A stretch of 42,210 bases of DNA from positions 1-42,210 of the forward strand of contig NSIF01000009.1 in the NCBI GenBank assembly GCA_002737665.1, written 5' to 3'. The notes under the pieces are model-generated. The model made no database searches. It was not told the origin of the DNA and worked only from the letters and a program-made list of their open reading frames with translations. The translations under genes and the position numbers were made by a program. This document shows positions 42,210-42,210 of the stretch, piece after piece; the first letter of the stretch is position 1, and every line of letters starts with the position of its first letter. Origin of the DNA: Flavobacteriales bacterium (lineage in GTDB: Bacteria > Bacteroidota > Bacteroidia > Palsa-965).

Positions 42210-42210
42210 A

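Noticed and set aside
1-42210. CRISPR arrays, tRNA or rRNA genes, prophage or defence islands
   Set aside because: I looked for regularly spaced repeats, tRNA-like arms and typical defence or phage proteins and saw none.

Overview
The window is a stretch of an AT-rich Bacteroidota chromosome. This rests on four things: promoter -7 elements of the TAnnTTTG type, several secreted proteins ending in a type IX secretion (T9SS) sorting domain, weak or absent Shine-Dalgarno sequences, and Bacteroidota-type families (BatA-domain protein, 7TM-HD protein, BtuB/BtuG pair). I cannot assign a genus. I see no tRNA, rRNA, CRISPR array, transposase or phage module. Most of the region is core housekeeping DNA with a few accessory or decayed patches.

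Layout. 1-4769 (+): the end of an acyl-CoA carboxylase beta gene, then thrS-infC and rpmI-rplT; infC very probably starts at an ATC codon. 4840-9035: fabI (-), then a rearranged patch with two secreted-protein genes (one carrying a stop codon in its signal peptide) and scrambled copies of fabI, the fabI promoter and the second secreted-protein gene. 9087-13475 (-): recN, sucD and an orphan oligopeptide-type binding lipoprotein. 13690-17694 (+): mtaB, lgt, a DnaQ-type exonuclease with an extra C-terminal domain, and an FAH-family hydrolase. 17754-21499 (-): a broken PKD/T9SS gene tail ending at a long inverted repeat, then a vitamin B12 uptake operon (riboswitch, BtuB-like receptor, BtuG-like propeller lipoprotein).

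21540-27616 (-): two unknown exported proteins, an RsmH-type methyltransferase paralogue, a lytic transglycosylase-like protein, a zinc-ribbon protein, and rpsA with a structured leader. 28106-31964 (+): a large T9SS cargo protein, two paralogous mini-proteins (49 and about 52 aa) in long AT-rich spacers, and a lipoprotein. 32053-36661: an unknown protein (-), a TlpA-like thioredoxin, a BatA-domain protein, and a dihydroorotase homologue that has lost several metal ligands. 36670-42209: YebC and a PgpH-like HD protein (-), a thiolase and an NlpC/P60 peptidase (+), and two small genes (-), the last cut by the window edge.

Functional themes are translation (thrS, infC, rpmI, rplT, rpsA, mtaB, rsmH paralogue, yebC), envelope and secretion (lgt, T9SS cargo, B12 uptake, peptidoglycan enzymes) and central metabolism (carboxylase, fabI, sucD, thiolase). 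The least explained items are the scrambled duplications around fabI, the mini-protein pair, the apparently non-catalytic dihydroorotase and the structured rpsA leader.
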